64,000 bases of DNA from Streptomyces sp. NRRL B-1140 (GCF_001280065.1 NZ_LGEA01000092.1:1-64000), one strand, 5' to 3'; shown: positions 27,616 to 37,042, counted from the stretch's first letter. The notes: generated by a model from the letters alone, not told the origin. Program-made: numbers and translations.

Positions 27616-29718
27616 GTGACCCGCAGCGTGTACGTGACCGGCATCGACCGCGGCGACGGACGCCAGGTCGTCGAACTGGGGGTCATGGAACTCCTCACCC
27701 GCCAGGTCGACCGGGTCGGCGTGTTCCGGCCCCTGGTCCACGACGGGCCCGACCGGCTCTTCGAGCTGCTGCGCGCCCGTTACCGGCTCACCCAGGACCC
27801 GGCGACCGTCTACGGCATGGACTACCACGAGGCGTCCGCGCTCCAGGCCGAGGCCGGCACGGACGAGCTGGTGTCCACGCTCGTCGACCGCTTCCACCTG
27901 GTCGCCCGGGACTACGACGTCGTCCTGGTCCTCGGCACCGACTACGCCGGCACCCAGCTCCCGGACGAGCTGTCGCTCAACGCCCGGCTGGCGAACGAGT
28001 TCGGCGCGTCCGTGATCCCCGTCGTCGGCGGCCGCAAGCAGACCGTCGAGTCCGTGCTCGCCGAGACGCGCAACGCCTACCGCGCCTACGACACCCTGGG
28101 CTGCGACGTGCTGGCCATGGTCACCAACCGGGTGGCCCGCGAGGACCGTGACGTCATCGCCGGCCAGCTCGACTCCCGGCTGCCCGTGCCCTGTTACGTC
28201 CTGCCCGACGAGCCCGCGCTGTCCGCGCCGACCGTCTCGCAGATCGGCCACGCCCTGGGCGCCAAGGTGGTGCTGGGCGACGACTCGGGGCTCGCCCGGG
28301 ACGTGCTCGGCTTCGTCTTCGGCGGCGCGATGCTGCCGAACTTCCTGAGCGCCCTGACCCCCGGCTGCCTCGTCGTCACCCCGGGCGACCGCTCCGACCT
28401 GGTCGTCGGCTCGCTCGCCGCGCACAGCGCCGGCACCCCGCCGATAGCGGGCATGCTGCTCACCCTGGACGAGGTGCCCGGCGACCACATCCTCACCCTC
28501 GCCGACCGCCTCGCCCCGGGCACCCCGGTGCTGTCGGTGGCGGGCACCAGCTTCCCGACCGCCGAGCAGCTGTTCTCCCTGGAGGGCAAGCTGAACGCGG
28601 CCACCCCGCGCAAGGCCGAGCGGGCCCTCGGCCTGTTCGAGCGGTACGCCGACACCGCCGACCTGGCGCGCCGGGTCTCCGCGCCGAGCAGCGACCGCGT
28701 CACGCCGATGATGTTCGAGCACAAGCTGCTGGAGCAGGCCCGCTCCGACCTGCGCCGGGTCGTCCTGCCCGAGGGCACCGAGGAGCGGGTGCTGCACGCC
28801 GCCGAGGTGCTGCTGCGCCGGGGCGTGTGCGAGCTGACGCTGCTCGGCCCGGTCGACCAGATCCGCAAGAAGGCCGCCGACCTCGGCATCGACCTCGGCG
28901 AGTCCCAGCTGATCGACCCGGCGACCTCCGAGCTGCGGGACACCTTCGCCGAGCAGTACGCGGCGCTCCGCGCGCATCGGGGCGTCACCGTGGAGCTGGC
29001 CTACGACGTCGTCTCCGATGTGAACTACTTCGGCACGCTGATGGTCCAGGAGGGCCTGGCCGACGGCATGGTGTCGGGCTCGGTGCACTCCACGGCCGCG
29101 ACCATCCGCCCCGCCTTCGAGATCATCAAGACCAAGCCGGACGCGGACATCGTCTCGTCCGTGTTCTTCATGTGCCTGGCCGACAAGGTCCTCGTCTACG
29201 GCGACTGCGCGGTCAACCCGGACCCGGACGCCCGGCAGCTCGCCGACATCGCCATCCAGTCGGCGGCCACGGCCGAGCAGTTCGGTGTGGAACCGCGCAT
29301 CGCGATGCTGTCGTACTCCACCGGCACCTCCGGCTCCGGCGCCGACGTCGACAAGGTCCGCGAGGCCACCGAGCTGGTCCGCTCCCGCCGCCCCGACCTG
29401 AAGATCGAGGGCCCGATCCAGTACGACGCCGCCGTGGAGCCGTCGGTCGCGGCGACCAAGCTGCCCGGATCCGAGGTCGCCGGGCAGGCGAGCGTGCTGA
29501 TCTTCCCCGACCTGAACACCGGCAACAACACCTACAAGGCCGTGCAGCGCTCGGCCGGCGCGATCGCCGTCGGCCCGGTGCTCCAGGGTCTGCGCAAGCC
29601 GGTCAACGACCTGTCCCGGGGCGCCCTGGTCCAGGACATCGTCAACACCGTCGCCATCACGGCGATCCAGGCCCAGTCACCCGCCCCGTCCCCGAGCGAG
29701 AAGGCAGCCGCCCAGTGA
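27616..29718 (+). CDS. pta: phosphate acetyltransferase
   Basis: 700-residue long-form Pta that interconverts acetyl-CoA and acetyl phosphate. Three domains: an N-terminal P-loop/BioD-like regulatory domain (~1-215), a DRTGG domain (~215-345) and the C-terminal PTA_PTB catalytic domain (~370-695), with VVLPEGTEERVLHAAE and the terminal NTYKAVQRS region. GTG at 27616 is chosen at the conserved RSVYVTGID start with GGAG upstream; an earlier in-frame start would extend into the divergent promoter. The stop overlaps the ackA GTG by four bases, so the two are coupled. Confidence 0.95.
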   Translation: MTRSVYVTGIDRGDGRQVVELGVMELLTRQVDRVGVFRPLVHDGPDRLFELLRARYRLTQDPATVYGMDYHEASALQAEAGTDELVSTLVDRFHLVARDYDVVLVLGTDYAGTQLPDELSLNARLANEFGASVIPVVGGRKQTVESVLAETRNAYRAYDTLGCDVLAMVTNRVAREDRDVIAGQLDSRLPVPCYVLPDEPALSAPTVSQIGHALGAKVVLGDDSGLARDVLGFVFGGAMLPNFLSALTPGCLVVTPGDRSDLVVGSLAAHSAGTPPIAGMLLTLDEVPGDHILTLADRLAPGTPVLSVAGTSFPTAEQLFSLEGKLNAATPRKAERALGLFERYADTADLARRVSAPSSDRVTPMMFEHKLLEQARSDLRRVVLPEGTEERVLHAAEVLLRRGVCELTLLGPVDQIRKKAADLGIDLGESQLIDPATSELRDTFAEQYAALRAHRGVTVELAYDVVSDVNYFGTLMVQEGLADGMVSGSVHSTAATIRPAFEIIKTKPDADIVSSVFFMCLADKVLVYGDCAVNPDPDARQLADIAIQSAATAEQFGVEPRIAMLSYSTGTSGSGADVDKVREATELVRSRRPDLKIEGPIQYDAAVEPSVAATKLPGSEVAGQASVLIFPDLNTGNNTYKAVQRSAGAIAVGPVLQGLRKPVNDLSRGALVQDIVNTVAITAIQAQSPAPSPSEKAAAQ

Positions 29719-30929
29719 GCCCCACCCGTGTCCTCGTCCTCAACTCCGGCTCCTCGTCGGTGAAGTACCAGCTGCTCGACATGCGCGACAGCAGCCGGCT
29801 GGCGGTGGGCCTGGTCGAGCGCATCGGCGAGCAGACCTCGCGTCTGAAGCACACCCCGGCCGGTGGCGAGAGCCGGGAGCGCGGCGGGGCGATCGCCGAC
29901 CACGACGCCGCCCTGAAGGCCGTCGCCGAGGAGCTCGCCAAGGACGGCCTCGGCCTGGACTCGCCCGAACTGGCGGCGATAGGGCACCGGGTGGTCCACG
30001 GGGGCAAGCACTTCACCGAACCGACCGTCGTCGACGGCGCCGTGCTCGCCGAGATCGAGCGGCTCATCCCGGTGGCTCCGCTGCACAACCCGGCCAACCT
30101 CACCGGCATCCGCACGGCCCAGGCCTTGCGGCCCGACCTGCCGCAGGTCGCCGTCTTCGACACCGCGTTCCACACCACGATGCCGGAATCGGCCGCCCGC
30201 TACGCCATCGACGTGAAGACGGCCGACGAGCACCGCATCCGCCGCTACGGCTTCCACGGCACCTCCCACGCCTACGTCTCCCGGGCCACCGCCGGGCTGC
30301 TGGGCAAGGACCCCGCCGAGACGAACGTCATCGTGCTGCACCTGGGCAACGGGGCGTCCGCCTCGGCCGTACGGGGCGGACGCTGCGTGGACACCTCCAT
30401 GGGGCTGACGCCTTTGGAGGGGCTCGTGATGGGTACGCGCTCGGGAGACATGGACCCGGCCGTCATCTTCCATTTGATGCGTGTTGGTGGAATGTCCGCC
30501 GACGAGATCGACACTCTTCTCAACAAGAAGAGCGGTCTGATCGGTCTGTGCGGCGACAACGACATGCGGGAGATCCGCCGTCGCGTCGACGAGGGCGACG
30601 AGCAGGCGGAGCTGGCGTTCGACATCTACATTCACCGTCTGAAGAAGTACATCGGTGCCTATTACGCCGTCCTCGGACGGGTGGACGCGGTCGCCTTCAC
30701 CGCCGGTGTGGGCGAGAACGCGGCGCCCGTGCGGGCGGCCGCCCTGGCGGGCCTGGAGGAGCTGGGCCTTGCGGTGGACGGCGAGCGCAACGCCGTGCGC
30801 GGCGACGAGGCGCGGCTGATCTCGCCCGACGGCGCCCGGGTGGCGGTGGCGGTGGTACCTACTGACGAGGAATTGGAGATCGCGACACAGACCTACGCGC
30901 TGGTAATTGGTTCGGGGAATCACACCTGA
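29715..30929 (+). CDS. ackA: acetate kinase
   Basis: 404-residue enzyme that converts acetyl phosphate and ADP to acetate and ATP, completing the Pta-AckA pathway. Signatures: VLNSGSSSVKYQL at the start, GHRVVHGG, the catalytic Asp in VFDTAFHTTM, FHGTSHAYV, HLGNGASASA and FTAGVGENA. The GTG start (GTGA) overlaps the pta stop. A weak hairpin (30953-30957 with 30963-30967) follows, before pyk. Confidence 0.96.
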   Translation: MSPTRVLVLNSGSSSVKYQLLDMRDSSRLAVGLVERIGEQTSRLKHTPAGGESRERGGAIADHDAALKAVAEELAKDGLGLDSPELAAIGHRVVHGGKHFTEPTVVDGAVLAEIERLIPVAPLHNPANLTGIRTAQALRPDLPQVAVFDTAFHTTMPESAARYAIDVKTADEHRIRRYGFHGTSHAYVSRATAGLLGKDPAETNVIVLHLGNGASASAVRGGRCVDTSMGLTPLEGLVMGTRSGDMDPAVIFHLMRVGGMSADEIDTLLNKKSGLIGLCGDNDMREIRRRVDEGDEQAELAFDIYIHRLKKYIGAYYAVLGRVDAVAFTAGVGENAAPVRAAALAGLEELGLAVDGERNAVRGDEARLISPDGARVAVAVVPTDEELEIATQTYALVIGSGNHT

Positions 30930-30990
30930 GCGGCATCCCGCCCTTTTGTATTTTCCGCCAGACGGAATATTCCCTTGCGAAACAAACCGA

Positions 30991-30996
30991 TAGGAT
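30991..30996 (+). promoter_or_regulatory. probable -10 element for a leaderless pyk transcript
   Basis: TAGGAT lies so that transcription would begin at about 31003-31004, the first base of the pyk ATG. No ribosome site precedes that ATG, which is consistent with a leaderless mRNA. The -35 region is not clear. Confidence 0.4.
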
Positions 30997-31003
30997 CGCC
31001 CCC

Positions 31004-32431
31004 ATGCGCCGTTCGAAAATCGTCTGTACTCTCGGCCCCGCGGTCGACTCCCACGATCAGCTTGTCGCGTTGATCGAAGCCGGCATGAACGTGGCCCGCT
31101 TCAACTTCAGCCACGGCAGCCACGCCGAGCACCAGGGCCGGTACGACCGGGTCCGTGCCGCCGCCAAGGAGACCGGCCGGGCCATCGGGGTCCTCGCCGA
31201 CCTCCAGGGCCCGAAGATCCGTCTGGAGACCTTCGCCGAAGGTCCGGTGGAGCTGGTGCGCGGTGACGAGTTCACCATCACCACCGAGGACGTCCCGGGC
31301 GACAAGACGATCTGCGGGACGACCTACAAGGGTCTGCCCGGCGACGTCACCAAGGGCGACCAGATCCTCATCAACGACGGCAACGTCGAGTTGAAGGTCA
31401 CCGAGGTCGAGGGCCACCGGGTGAAGACGATCGTCATCGAGGGCGGCGTCATCTCCGACCACAAGGGCATCAACCTGCCCGGCGCGGCCGTCAACGTGCC
31501 CGCCCTGTCCGAGAAGGACGTCGAGGACCTCCGATTCGCCCTCCGCATGGGCTGCGACCTCGTCGCGCTGTCGTTCGTCCGGGACGCCAAAGACGTCGCC
31601 GACGTGCACCGCGTGATGGACGAGGAGGGGCGCCGGGTCCCCGTCATCGCCAAGGTGGAGAAGCCGCAGGCGGTGCAGAACATGGAGGACGTCGTGATGG
31701 CGTTCGACGGCGTGATGGTCGCCCGCGGTGACCTGGCCGTCGAGTACCCGCTCGAGAAGGTCCCCATGGTGCAGAAGCGCCTGATCGAGCTGTGCCGGCG
31801 CAACGCCAAGCCGGTGATCGTGGCGACCCAGATGATGGAGTCGATGATCACCAACTCCCGTCCGACCCGCGCCGAGGCCTCCGACGTGGCCAACGCGATC
31901 CTGGACGGCGCCGACGCGGTCATGCTCTCCGCCGAGTCCAGCGTGGGCGCGTACCCGATCGAGACGGTCAAGACGATGTCGAAGATCGTCACCGCGGCCG
32001 AGCAGGAGCTGCTCTCCAAGGGCCTGCAGCCGCTCGTCCCGGGCAAGAAGCCGCGCACGCAGGGCGGTTCGGTGGCCCGGGCCGCGTGCGAGATCGCCGA
32101 CTTCCTCGGCGGCCGGGGCCTGGTGGCCTTCACCCAGTCCGGCGACACGGCCCGCCGTCTGTCCCGCTACCGCGCGCAGCAGCCGATCATCGCCTTCACC
32201 ACCGACGAGGGCACCCGCAACCAGATGGCGCTGAGCTGGGGCGTGGAGCCGTACGTGGTGCCGTTCGTGAACAGCACCGACGAGATGGTCGACCTGGTGG
32301 AGCAGGAGCTGGTCAAGCTCAACCGCTTCAACGACGGCGACATCGTGGTCATCACCGCCGGTTCGCCCCCCGGCGTGCCCGGCACCACCAACATGGTGCG
32401 GGTCCACCACCTGGGCGAGGCCAAGGGCTGA
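31004..32431 (+). CDS. pyk: pyruvate kinase
   Basis: 475-residue enzyme that makes pyruvate and ATP from phosphoenolpyruvate. RRSKIVCTLGPAVDS starts the TIM barrel, the B domain covers ~70-165, and the active-site signature VIAKVEKPQAVQNMED carries the catalytic Lys. MVARGDLAVEYP supplies metal ligands, and the C-terminal domain contains FTQSGDTARRLSRYR. It lies 74 bp after ackA on the same strand but probably has its own promoter. A perfect 16-bp terminator follows. Confidence 0.96.
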   Translation: MRRSKIVCTLGPAVDSHDQLVALIEAGMNVARFNFSHGSHAEHQGRYDRVRAAAKETGRAIGVLADLQGPKIRLETFAEGPVELVRGDEFTITTEDVPGDKTICGTTYKGLPGDVTKGDQILINDGNVELKVTEVEGHRVKTIVIEGGVISDHKGINLPGAAVNVPALSEKDVEDLRFALRMGCDLVALSFVRDAKDVADVHRVMDEEGRRVPVIAKVEKPQAVQNMEDVVMAFDGVMVARGDLAVEYPLEKVPMVQKRLIELCRRNAKPVIVATQMMESMITNSRPTRAEASDVANAILDGADAVMLSAESSVGAYPIETVKTMSKIVTAAEQELLSKGLQPLVPGKKPRTQGGSVARAACEIADFLGGRGLVAFTQSGDTARRLSRYRAQQPIIAFTTDEGTRNQMALSWGVEPYVVPFVNSTDEMVDLVEQELVKLNRFNDGDIVVITAGSPPGVPGTTNMVRVHHLGEAKG

Positions 32432-32465
32432 TCCGCGACGGGCCGTGAAGGCCCGTACACGCCGT

Positions 32466-32500
32466 CGAGGGCGCCCCCTGGGATCCAGGGGGCGCCCTCG
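32466..32500. terminator. 16-bp hairpin terminator after pyk
   Basis: Arms 32466-32481 and 32485-32500 are perfect complements with a 3-nt loop, between convergent pyk and the secreted-protein gene. Confidence 0.85.
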
Positions 32501-32535
32501 GCGTGTGCGGCTCCCGAACGGGCTCTGAGGGACGC

Positions 32536-33906
32536 TCAGTCGGTGATGAAGTTGTGCAGTCCCGGCACGTGGAGGGTCCCGCCGAACTGGCCGGCCTGCT
32601 GGACCTTCACGTTGGTGAAGTAGATCAGCGGGATGTTCAGCGGCGGCGGGTGCTCCGGGTCGAACGTGATCGGTATCAGCCCGAGCAGGTTGCCCGAGAT
32701 GCTCTCGGTGTACATCACGGTGTCGCCGTCGCGGATCGTGGACGTCGAGCCCTTGGCCGCCTGCACGTGGTAGGTCTTGCCGGACTGCTTGTCCTTGACG
32801 GTCTGGTGCAGGTCGCCGATGTCGGTGCCGCCGGATATGACGTACTTGAGCACCTTCTTGACGGTGCCGTTGGCGGTCCGCACCTCGACGACGCCCTTGT
32901 AGTCGGCGCCCTTCAGCGTCAGCGAGCTGGCGTTGAGGAACCACGGGTCGTCGGGCAGCGGCACCTTGTTGTCGACACCGCCCTCGGCGTCGGTGGCGGC
33001 CGGGCAGTCGTCGGCGTCCGTGGTGGCGCTCGGGGAGGGGCTGGGTGAGGCGGCGGCCTCCTTCGCCTTCTCCGCAGCGTCCTCGGCGGCCTTCTCGACG
33101 GCCTTGGTGGTGTCCTCCACCGTCCTGCCGGTGTCCTTCACCGTGTCGGACGCCTTGCCTGTGGTGTCCTTGACGGTGTCCTCGACCGTGCCGGTGGCCT
33201 TCTCCGCCGTGTCCTCGGTACCGGAGGTGTCCTCGGCGGGCTTCTCGGTGCTCTCCGACGCCGAGGCGGACGGAGTCGGGCCGGGGCTCTCCTCGTCCTT
33301 GTTCCCACCGTTGAAGATGCCGCCGATGGCGTCGCCGATGTCCTCCAGGACGTTGCCGCCGCTCCCGGAGGGCGAGGGGGACGGCGTGGCCTCCTCCTCG
33401 TCGCCGGTGGCGGGCGCGCTCGTGGACGGGGACGGCTTCGGCTCGGGCTTGTCGTCGGAACCTGAATCCGACGAAGAGGACCCGCCGTTGTTCGCCTCCG
33501 CACCACCCGAGGGGGACGGCTTCGGGGCGGTGTCGCCCTGCTCGTCCTTCTCGTTCGCCGCGCCGTCGCCCGCCGAGGGGGACGGCGTGGGCGAGGCGGA
33601 GTCGTCGGCCTTGGAGTCGTCGGCCTTGCCGGCGTCCTCGAGGGCCGCCACACAGTCCTTGTACTCGTCGGCCGTCAGGCTCTTGGAGGTCGGCGCCGCC
33701 GGGTTGGCGCTGTCGGCTATGGCGAGCGTCGACGTGAAGCCCATGCCCATGAGCACCGCCGTCGGCATCGCCGCCATGGCCATCGCCTTGCCGGTCGGCC
33801 TGCTGAACCTGGTGAACAGCGGCTTCTTGGGTGCCGCGTGGCGCGGCCCGGTTCTCACAGGGGACGCCTCCACATCAACCCCGTGGGTCACCTCGTCAGC
33901 CGGCAC
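32536..33906 (-). CDS. secreted/membrane-anchored Ser-Pro-rich protein of unknown function
   Basis: 456 residues. After ~38 polar residues comes a hydrophobic segment (GKAMAMAAMPTAVLMGMGFTSTLAIADS) that looks like a signal peptide or anchor. Next is a short region with Cys (EYKDCVAALEDAG), then a long low-complexity stretch (~95-300) of PSPSP, acidic and Thr/Lys runs (TVEDTVKDTTGKASDTVKD), and a folded C-terminal domain (~310-456) starting DDCPAATDAEGG. The GTG at 33906 has GGGAGG upstream and overlaps the DUF6114 gene by 11 bases. It is the last of three co-directional genes (DUF6230, DUF6114, this one), suggesting a shared envelope role. The linker probably spans the cell wall. I recognise no enzymatic motif. 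Confidence 0.75.
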   Translation of the reverse strand: MPADEVTHGVDVEASPVRTGPRHAAPKKPLFTRFSRPTGKAMAMAAMPTAVLMGMGFTSTLAIADSANPAAPTSKSLTADEYKDCVAALEDAGKADDSKADDSASPTPSPSAGDGAANEKDEQGDTAPKPSPSGGAEANNGGSSSSDSGSDDKPEPKPSPSTSAPATGDEEEATPSPSPSGSGGNVLEDIGDAIGGIFNGGNKDEESPGPTPSASASESTEKPAEDTSGTEDTAEKATGTVEDTVKDTTGKASDTVKDTGRTVEDTTKAVEKAAEDAAEKAKEAAASPSPSPSATTDADDCPAATDAEGGVDNKVPLPDDPWFLNASSLTLKGADYKGVVEVRTANGTVKKVLKYVISGGTDIGDLHQTVKDKQSGKTYHVQAAKGSTSTIRDGDTVMYTESISGNLLGLIPITFDPEHPPPLNIPLIYFTNVKVQQAGQFGGTLHVPGLHNFITD

Positions 33907-34459
33907 TGTGCCTCCCGTTCGCCCCGTTGGCCGGGTTCGTTCCTGAAAGATCGTTCGGCTCGCCCGCCCCGTCCACGGGCTTGAGCACCGTGGTGTCGTG
34001 GTCCGTGGCCTCGGGAGTCCCGCCCATGCCCGTGCTGGCCATGGCGGCGGGCTGTCCCGCGGGCCGTGCGCCCGGCGCCCAGGCCACGGCCATCGCCCCG
34101 CCCACGAGGGCGAGGAGGAAGCCGATGAGGAAGCCGCCGAGGTTGGACACGGGGATGGACACCAGTGCCAGCAGGATCGCCGCGACTCCCGCGAAGACGC
34201 GGACGTGCTTCTGGAACCAGAGGCTGACGCCCAGTACGACGAGCAGCACGCCGATGATCAGGGACCCGGCACCCGCGGTGGTCGCCATCGCCAGCGTCAG
34301 GTGGCCGATCTGGAGGTTCGCGTACGGGAAGTAGGCGATGGGCAGTCCACTGAGGAGGACGAACAGCCCGGCCCAGAACGGCCGCTCACCCCGCCAGGCG
34401 CGGAACTGCTGCCTCCGGACGGTGAACTGGCCGGTGGCGGCAGGAGTCTCGGCGCTCAT
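33896..34459 (-). CDS. DUF6114 membrane protein
   Basis: 187-residue integral membrane protein with four predicted spans: PFWAGLFVLLSGLPIAYFPY, LAMATTAGAGSLIIGVLLVVLG, FAGVAAILLALVSIPV and LGGFLIGFLLALVGGAMAVAW. The N-terminal motif RAWRGERPFWAGL is typical of DUF6114. A polar C-terminal tail of ~55 residues follows. The ATG at 34459 has GGGAG upstream. It lies in tandem with a DUF6230 gene and a secreted protein; these families commonly occur together in Streptomyces. Function unknown. Confidence 0.82.
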   Translation of the reverse strand: MSAETPAATGQFTVRRQQFRAWRGERPFWAGLFVLLSGLPIAYFPYANLQIGHLTLAMATTAGAGSLIIGVLLVVLGVSLWFQKHVRVFAGVAAILLALVSIPVSNLGGFLIGFLLALVGGAMAVAWAPGARPAGQPAAMASTGMGGTPEATDHDTTVLKPVDGAGEPNDLSGTNPANGANGRHSAG

Positions 34460-34533
34460 GGAAAAACAGCTCCCTGGTACAGCGTTGCTGTGGTGGTGAT
34501 GTGGGCCCCGCGTGAAGGCGCGGCCGGAAGGTG

Positions 34534-34568
34534 GACGGGCGGGGGCGCCACCGGCTCCCCCGCCCGTC
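34534..34568 (-). terminator. hairpin between DUF6230 and DUF6114 genes
   Basis: A 12-bp perfect stem (34534-34545 with 34557-34568) with an 11-nt loop lies just after the DUF6230 stop. It may reduce read-through, letting the upstream gene be expressed more strongly than the rest of the module. Confidence 0.6.
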
Positions 34569-34577
34569 ATCGAGTGC

Positions 34578-35210
34578 TTAGTAGCACTCCTTGACACCCG
34601 TCGACAGCGACATCTTCAGGCCGCTGAGCTTGAAGGTTCCGGCGGTGGTCGCCCACGCCGTCTGCTTCACGTCGGTCAGGGTCGCCCTGTCCGCCTGCTG
34701 GGCGAAGCCGTAGGGATTGGTGGTCTCACCCTTCCGCATGGCAGGACCCTTGTTGGCGTCCTTGGCGGCCACACCGATGTCGATGTTCTCGAACGTCGCG
34801 TCGGCGCTGAGGTCGGCGACATCGATGTAGAGGTTCTGGGCCTCGACCGGCTTGGCACCCTGACCCGCACGCAGGATCAGGCTGACGTTCCCGAGCACCG
34901 GAATGTTCGGGGTGACGACCGACTGGCACAGGTTCTTGATCGTCGCCTGCTTGAACGACGAGACCGCGACCGGGTGCACCGACTTCTTGCCGTCGAGCGT
35001 GTACCCCTCGTCGAGGGCGCCGTACTGCGAGAAGCCCTCACCGACGAGCTGGTCGGTCGTGACCTTGAACGACTGGCCGGAGACGCTGAACGACGCGGCG
35101 AGAGCGCCCTGCGCGAGGGCGACACCTATCGCAGCCGTGGCGGCGACGCTGGGCACCATGACCACAGCGAACCGCTTCCATCTGGTCCCGCCACGCACCT
35201 GGGACTCCAT
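34578..35210 (-). CDS. DUF6230 exported protein
   Basis: 210 residues, starting at ATG 35210 behind a perfect AAGGAGG site. Basic residues precede a hydrophobic segment (FAVVMVPSVAATAAIGVALA then QGALAASF), a probable signal peptide. The mature part (~38-210) is beta-rich with FSVSGQSFKVTTDQL, two cysteines (NLCQSVV and the terminal KECY) and polar repeats; similar proteins have sometimes been labelled cholesterol esterase without support. The strong ribosome site and the long upstream region with palindromes suggest a regulated, abundant extracellular protein. No catalytic triad is visible. Confidence 0.8.
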   Translation of the reverse strand: MESQVRGGTRWKRFAVVMVPSVAATAAIGVALAQGALAASFSVSGQSFKVTTDQLVGEGFSQYGALDEGYTLDGKKSVHPVAVSSFKQATIKNLCQSVVTPNIPVLGNVSLILRAGQGAKPVEAQNLYIDVADLSADATFENIDIGVAAKDANKGPAMRKGETTNPYGFAQQADRATLTDVKQTAWATTAGTFKLSGLKMSLSTGVKECY

Positions 35211-35831
35211 ATTTCCTCCTTCTCGGACGTACATCTCCTGCCCCGGCTCGCCCCGATTGGCGGCTCAGCCGGGCAGGGATGGGAGAAGTGCTACGTCCTC
35301 GGGAAGGAGAGCGCCTGCACTCGGCGGCGCAACTGCGCCCGAATCACCGGCGATCACCCCCGAGCGACAACCACTGGTCGCGCCTGACACGCATCACGCA
35401 CAACCCTGCTGGACAGGCTTCACCGGAAGGGCGAAGACCCCCCTGTCCAAGAGCCGGCGCCACTGCCGCCGGCTCTGCTCGGTGGGGACCCAGGTAGTCC
35501 CGCGACCCAACCGGCTGCCGGGGTACGGGAATGGACCGAGCGTGGCCGATCGTGGTGCATTCTCGCCGCCCGCACAAGGGGGTTCGTTACTCGCTAGTAA
35601 CGGCCGGATAACCGAACAACGACCCATCGGTCTCGGACGACGACTCAGGGTGGTGCCGGACGGCGGTACAAAGCTGTTGATCGATGGACAGAATCCGACA
35701 GATCAACGCCTGTGACTTACTCCTAGTAACAGCGGCCGCGATTACCAAGTTTTGGTAAAGCGCGGCCGCGGTGACCTGCTGTCGGCAGATTTTTCACGCG
35801 GGCACCACATGCCCGCGTGTTTAACGACTGG
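35211..35831. promoter_or_regulatory. 620-bp regulatory region upstream of the DUF6230 module
   Basis: No gene is supported here. It contains GTTACT-N4-AGTAAC (35586-35601), TTACT-N3-AGTAA (35717-35729), TTACCAA-N3-TTGGTAA (35742-35758) and a 10-bp hairpin (35795-35804 with 35810-35819) just past the end of the thioredoxin-TPR gene. The first two palindromes resemble each other and look like sites for one dimeric regulator, probably TetR-type. Confidence 0.6.
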
Positions 35832-36806
35832 TCAGAACAGGGCGCGCGCCAGGGCCCTGCGGGCCGCGATCACGCGGGGGTCGTCGGGTCCGACGACCTC
35901 GAACAGCTCCAGGAGCCGCATCCGCACGGTGTCCCGGTCGTCACCCACCGTGCGCTGGACGGTCTCGATGAGCCGGCCGAACGCGTCCTCGACATGGCCG
36001 CCCACCAGATCCAGGTCGGCCGCGGCGATCTGCGCCTGCACATCGGCCGGCTTGTCGGCCGCGTCCCGGCGCACCTGCTGCGGGTCGACGCCCTGCACTC
36101 GCTGGAGCAACTCGGCCTGCGCGAGACCCAGTTTGGCCTCCTCGTTGCCCGGGTCCTCGTTCAGCACGTTCTTGTACGCCTGGACGGCACCGGACAGATC
36201 GCCCGAGTCCAGCGCCTGCACCGCGGCTTCGAGGAGCCCGTCGTGCGGACCGGCCGGCCGCTCGGGAGCCGCGGGGGCACCGCCCGGCACGGCCTCGGGG
36301 TCGACGGTCAGACCGGTCAGGCCGAAGCGCTGCTCGCCGACCTGCACCAGCTGGTCGAGGGTCTGGCGGATCTGCGCCTCGCCCGCCGCTCCCTGGAAGA
36401 GCGGCAGCGCCTGCCCCGCGACGACCGCGAACACCGCGGGGATTCCCTGGATGCCGAACTGCTGCATCAGCATCTGGTTGGCGTCGACGTCGACCTTGGC
36501 GAGCAGGAAGCGGCCGTTGTACTCGACGGCCAGCCGCTCCAGGACCGGGCTGAGCTGCTTGCACGGCTCGCACCACTCGGCCCAGAAGTCGATGACGACG
36601 GGGACCTCGGCGGAACGCTGCAGGACGTCCCTCTCGAACCCCGCCTCATCGACGTCGATGACGAGATCGGCCGGGGAGATCGCCCCCGTCCCGCCCTCCC
36701 GGGCTGCTTGCGCGCGCGCCTGCTCCGCCTTCGCCTTGGCCTCCTGGGCCGCCTTCACCGCGGCGAGGTCGACGACTCCGCTCATGGACATGTTCCGTGG
36801 CTGCAT
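35832..36806 (-). CDS. thioredoxin domain-TPR protein (YbbN/CnoX-like)
   Basis: 324 residues. An N-terminal Ala/Lys/Glu-rich helix (~15-40) precedes a thioredoxin domain (~45-155) with an intact active site WCEPC (Cys79, Cys82) and cis-proline GIPAV. Linker PGGAPAAPERPAG follows, then TPR-like helices (~190-324; LLEAAVQALDSGDLSGAVQA). E. coli CnoX has this architecture but lacks the CXXC, so this version may be redox-active. The ATG at 36806 follows GGGAGG. It is divergent from a TetR gene with an 8-bp palindrome between. A role as chaperone-linked redoxin is inferred from family. Confidence 0.86.
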   Translation of the reverse strand: MQPRNMSMSGVVDLAAVKAAQEAKAKAEQARAQAAREGGTGAISPADLVIDVDEAGFERDVLQRSAEVPVVIDFWAEWCEPCKQLSPVLERLAVEYNGRFLLAKVDVDANQMLMQQFGIQGIPAVFAVVAGQALPLFQGAAGEAQIRQTLDQLVQVGEQRFGLTGLTVDPEAVPGGAPAAPERPAGPHDGLLEAAVQALDSGDLSGAVQAYKNVLNEDPGNEEAKLGLAQAELLQRVQGVDPQQVRRDAADKPADVQAQIAAADLDLVGGHVEDAFGRLIETVQRTVGDDRDTVRMRLLELFEVVGPDDPRVIAARRALARALF

Positions 36807-36939
36807 GCGTCTATCCTCCCCCGTCCTGCGCGCGTGTGTGAAAAACGGTGTGAAAGCAAGGCCGGTCCGTGCCTTTCGGCGCCGGGTCCCCACCCCACGC
36901 CGGGTGTACCGAGGCCCGTGTACGTCCTTCACGGGCTTT

Positions 36940-36956
36940 CGCTACGAGTCGTAGCG
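36940..36956. promoter_or_regulatory. CGCTACGA-N-TCGTAGCG palindrome between trx-TPR and tetR
   Basis: An 8-bp perfect inverted repeat with a one-base centre. It lies 134 bp from the thioredoxin-TPR start and 86 bp from the tetR start, and fits a TetR operator. Confidence 0.55.
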
Positions 36957-37042
36957 TAATGCCACACGGTACCGCCGGGACACCACCCCCCGGTGATCTC
37001 CCTCACGGCGCCCGGCGGGAATGGCCGGTTTATGGTCGACAG

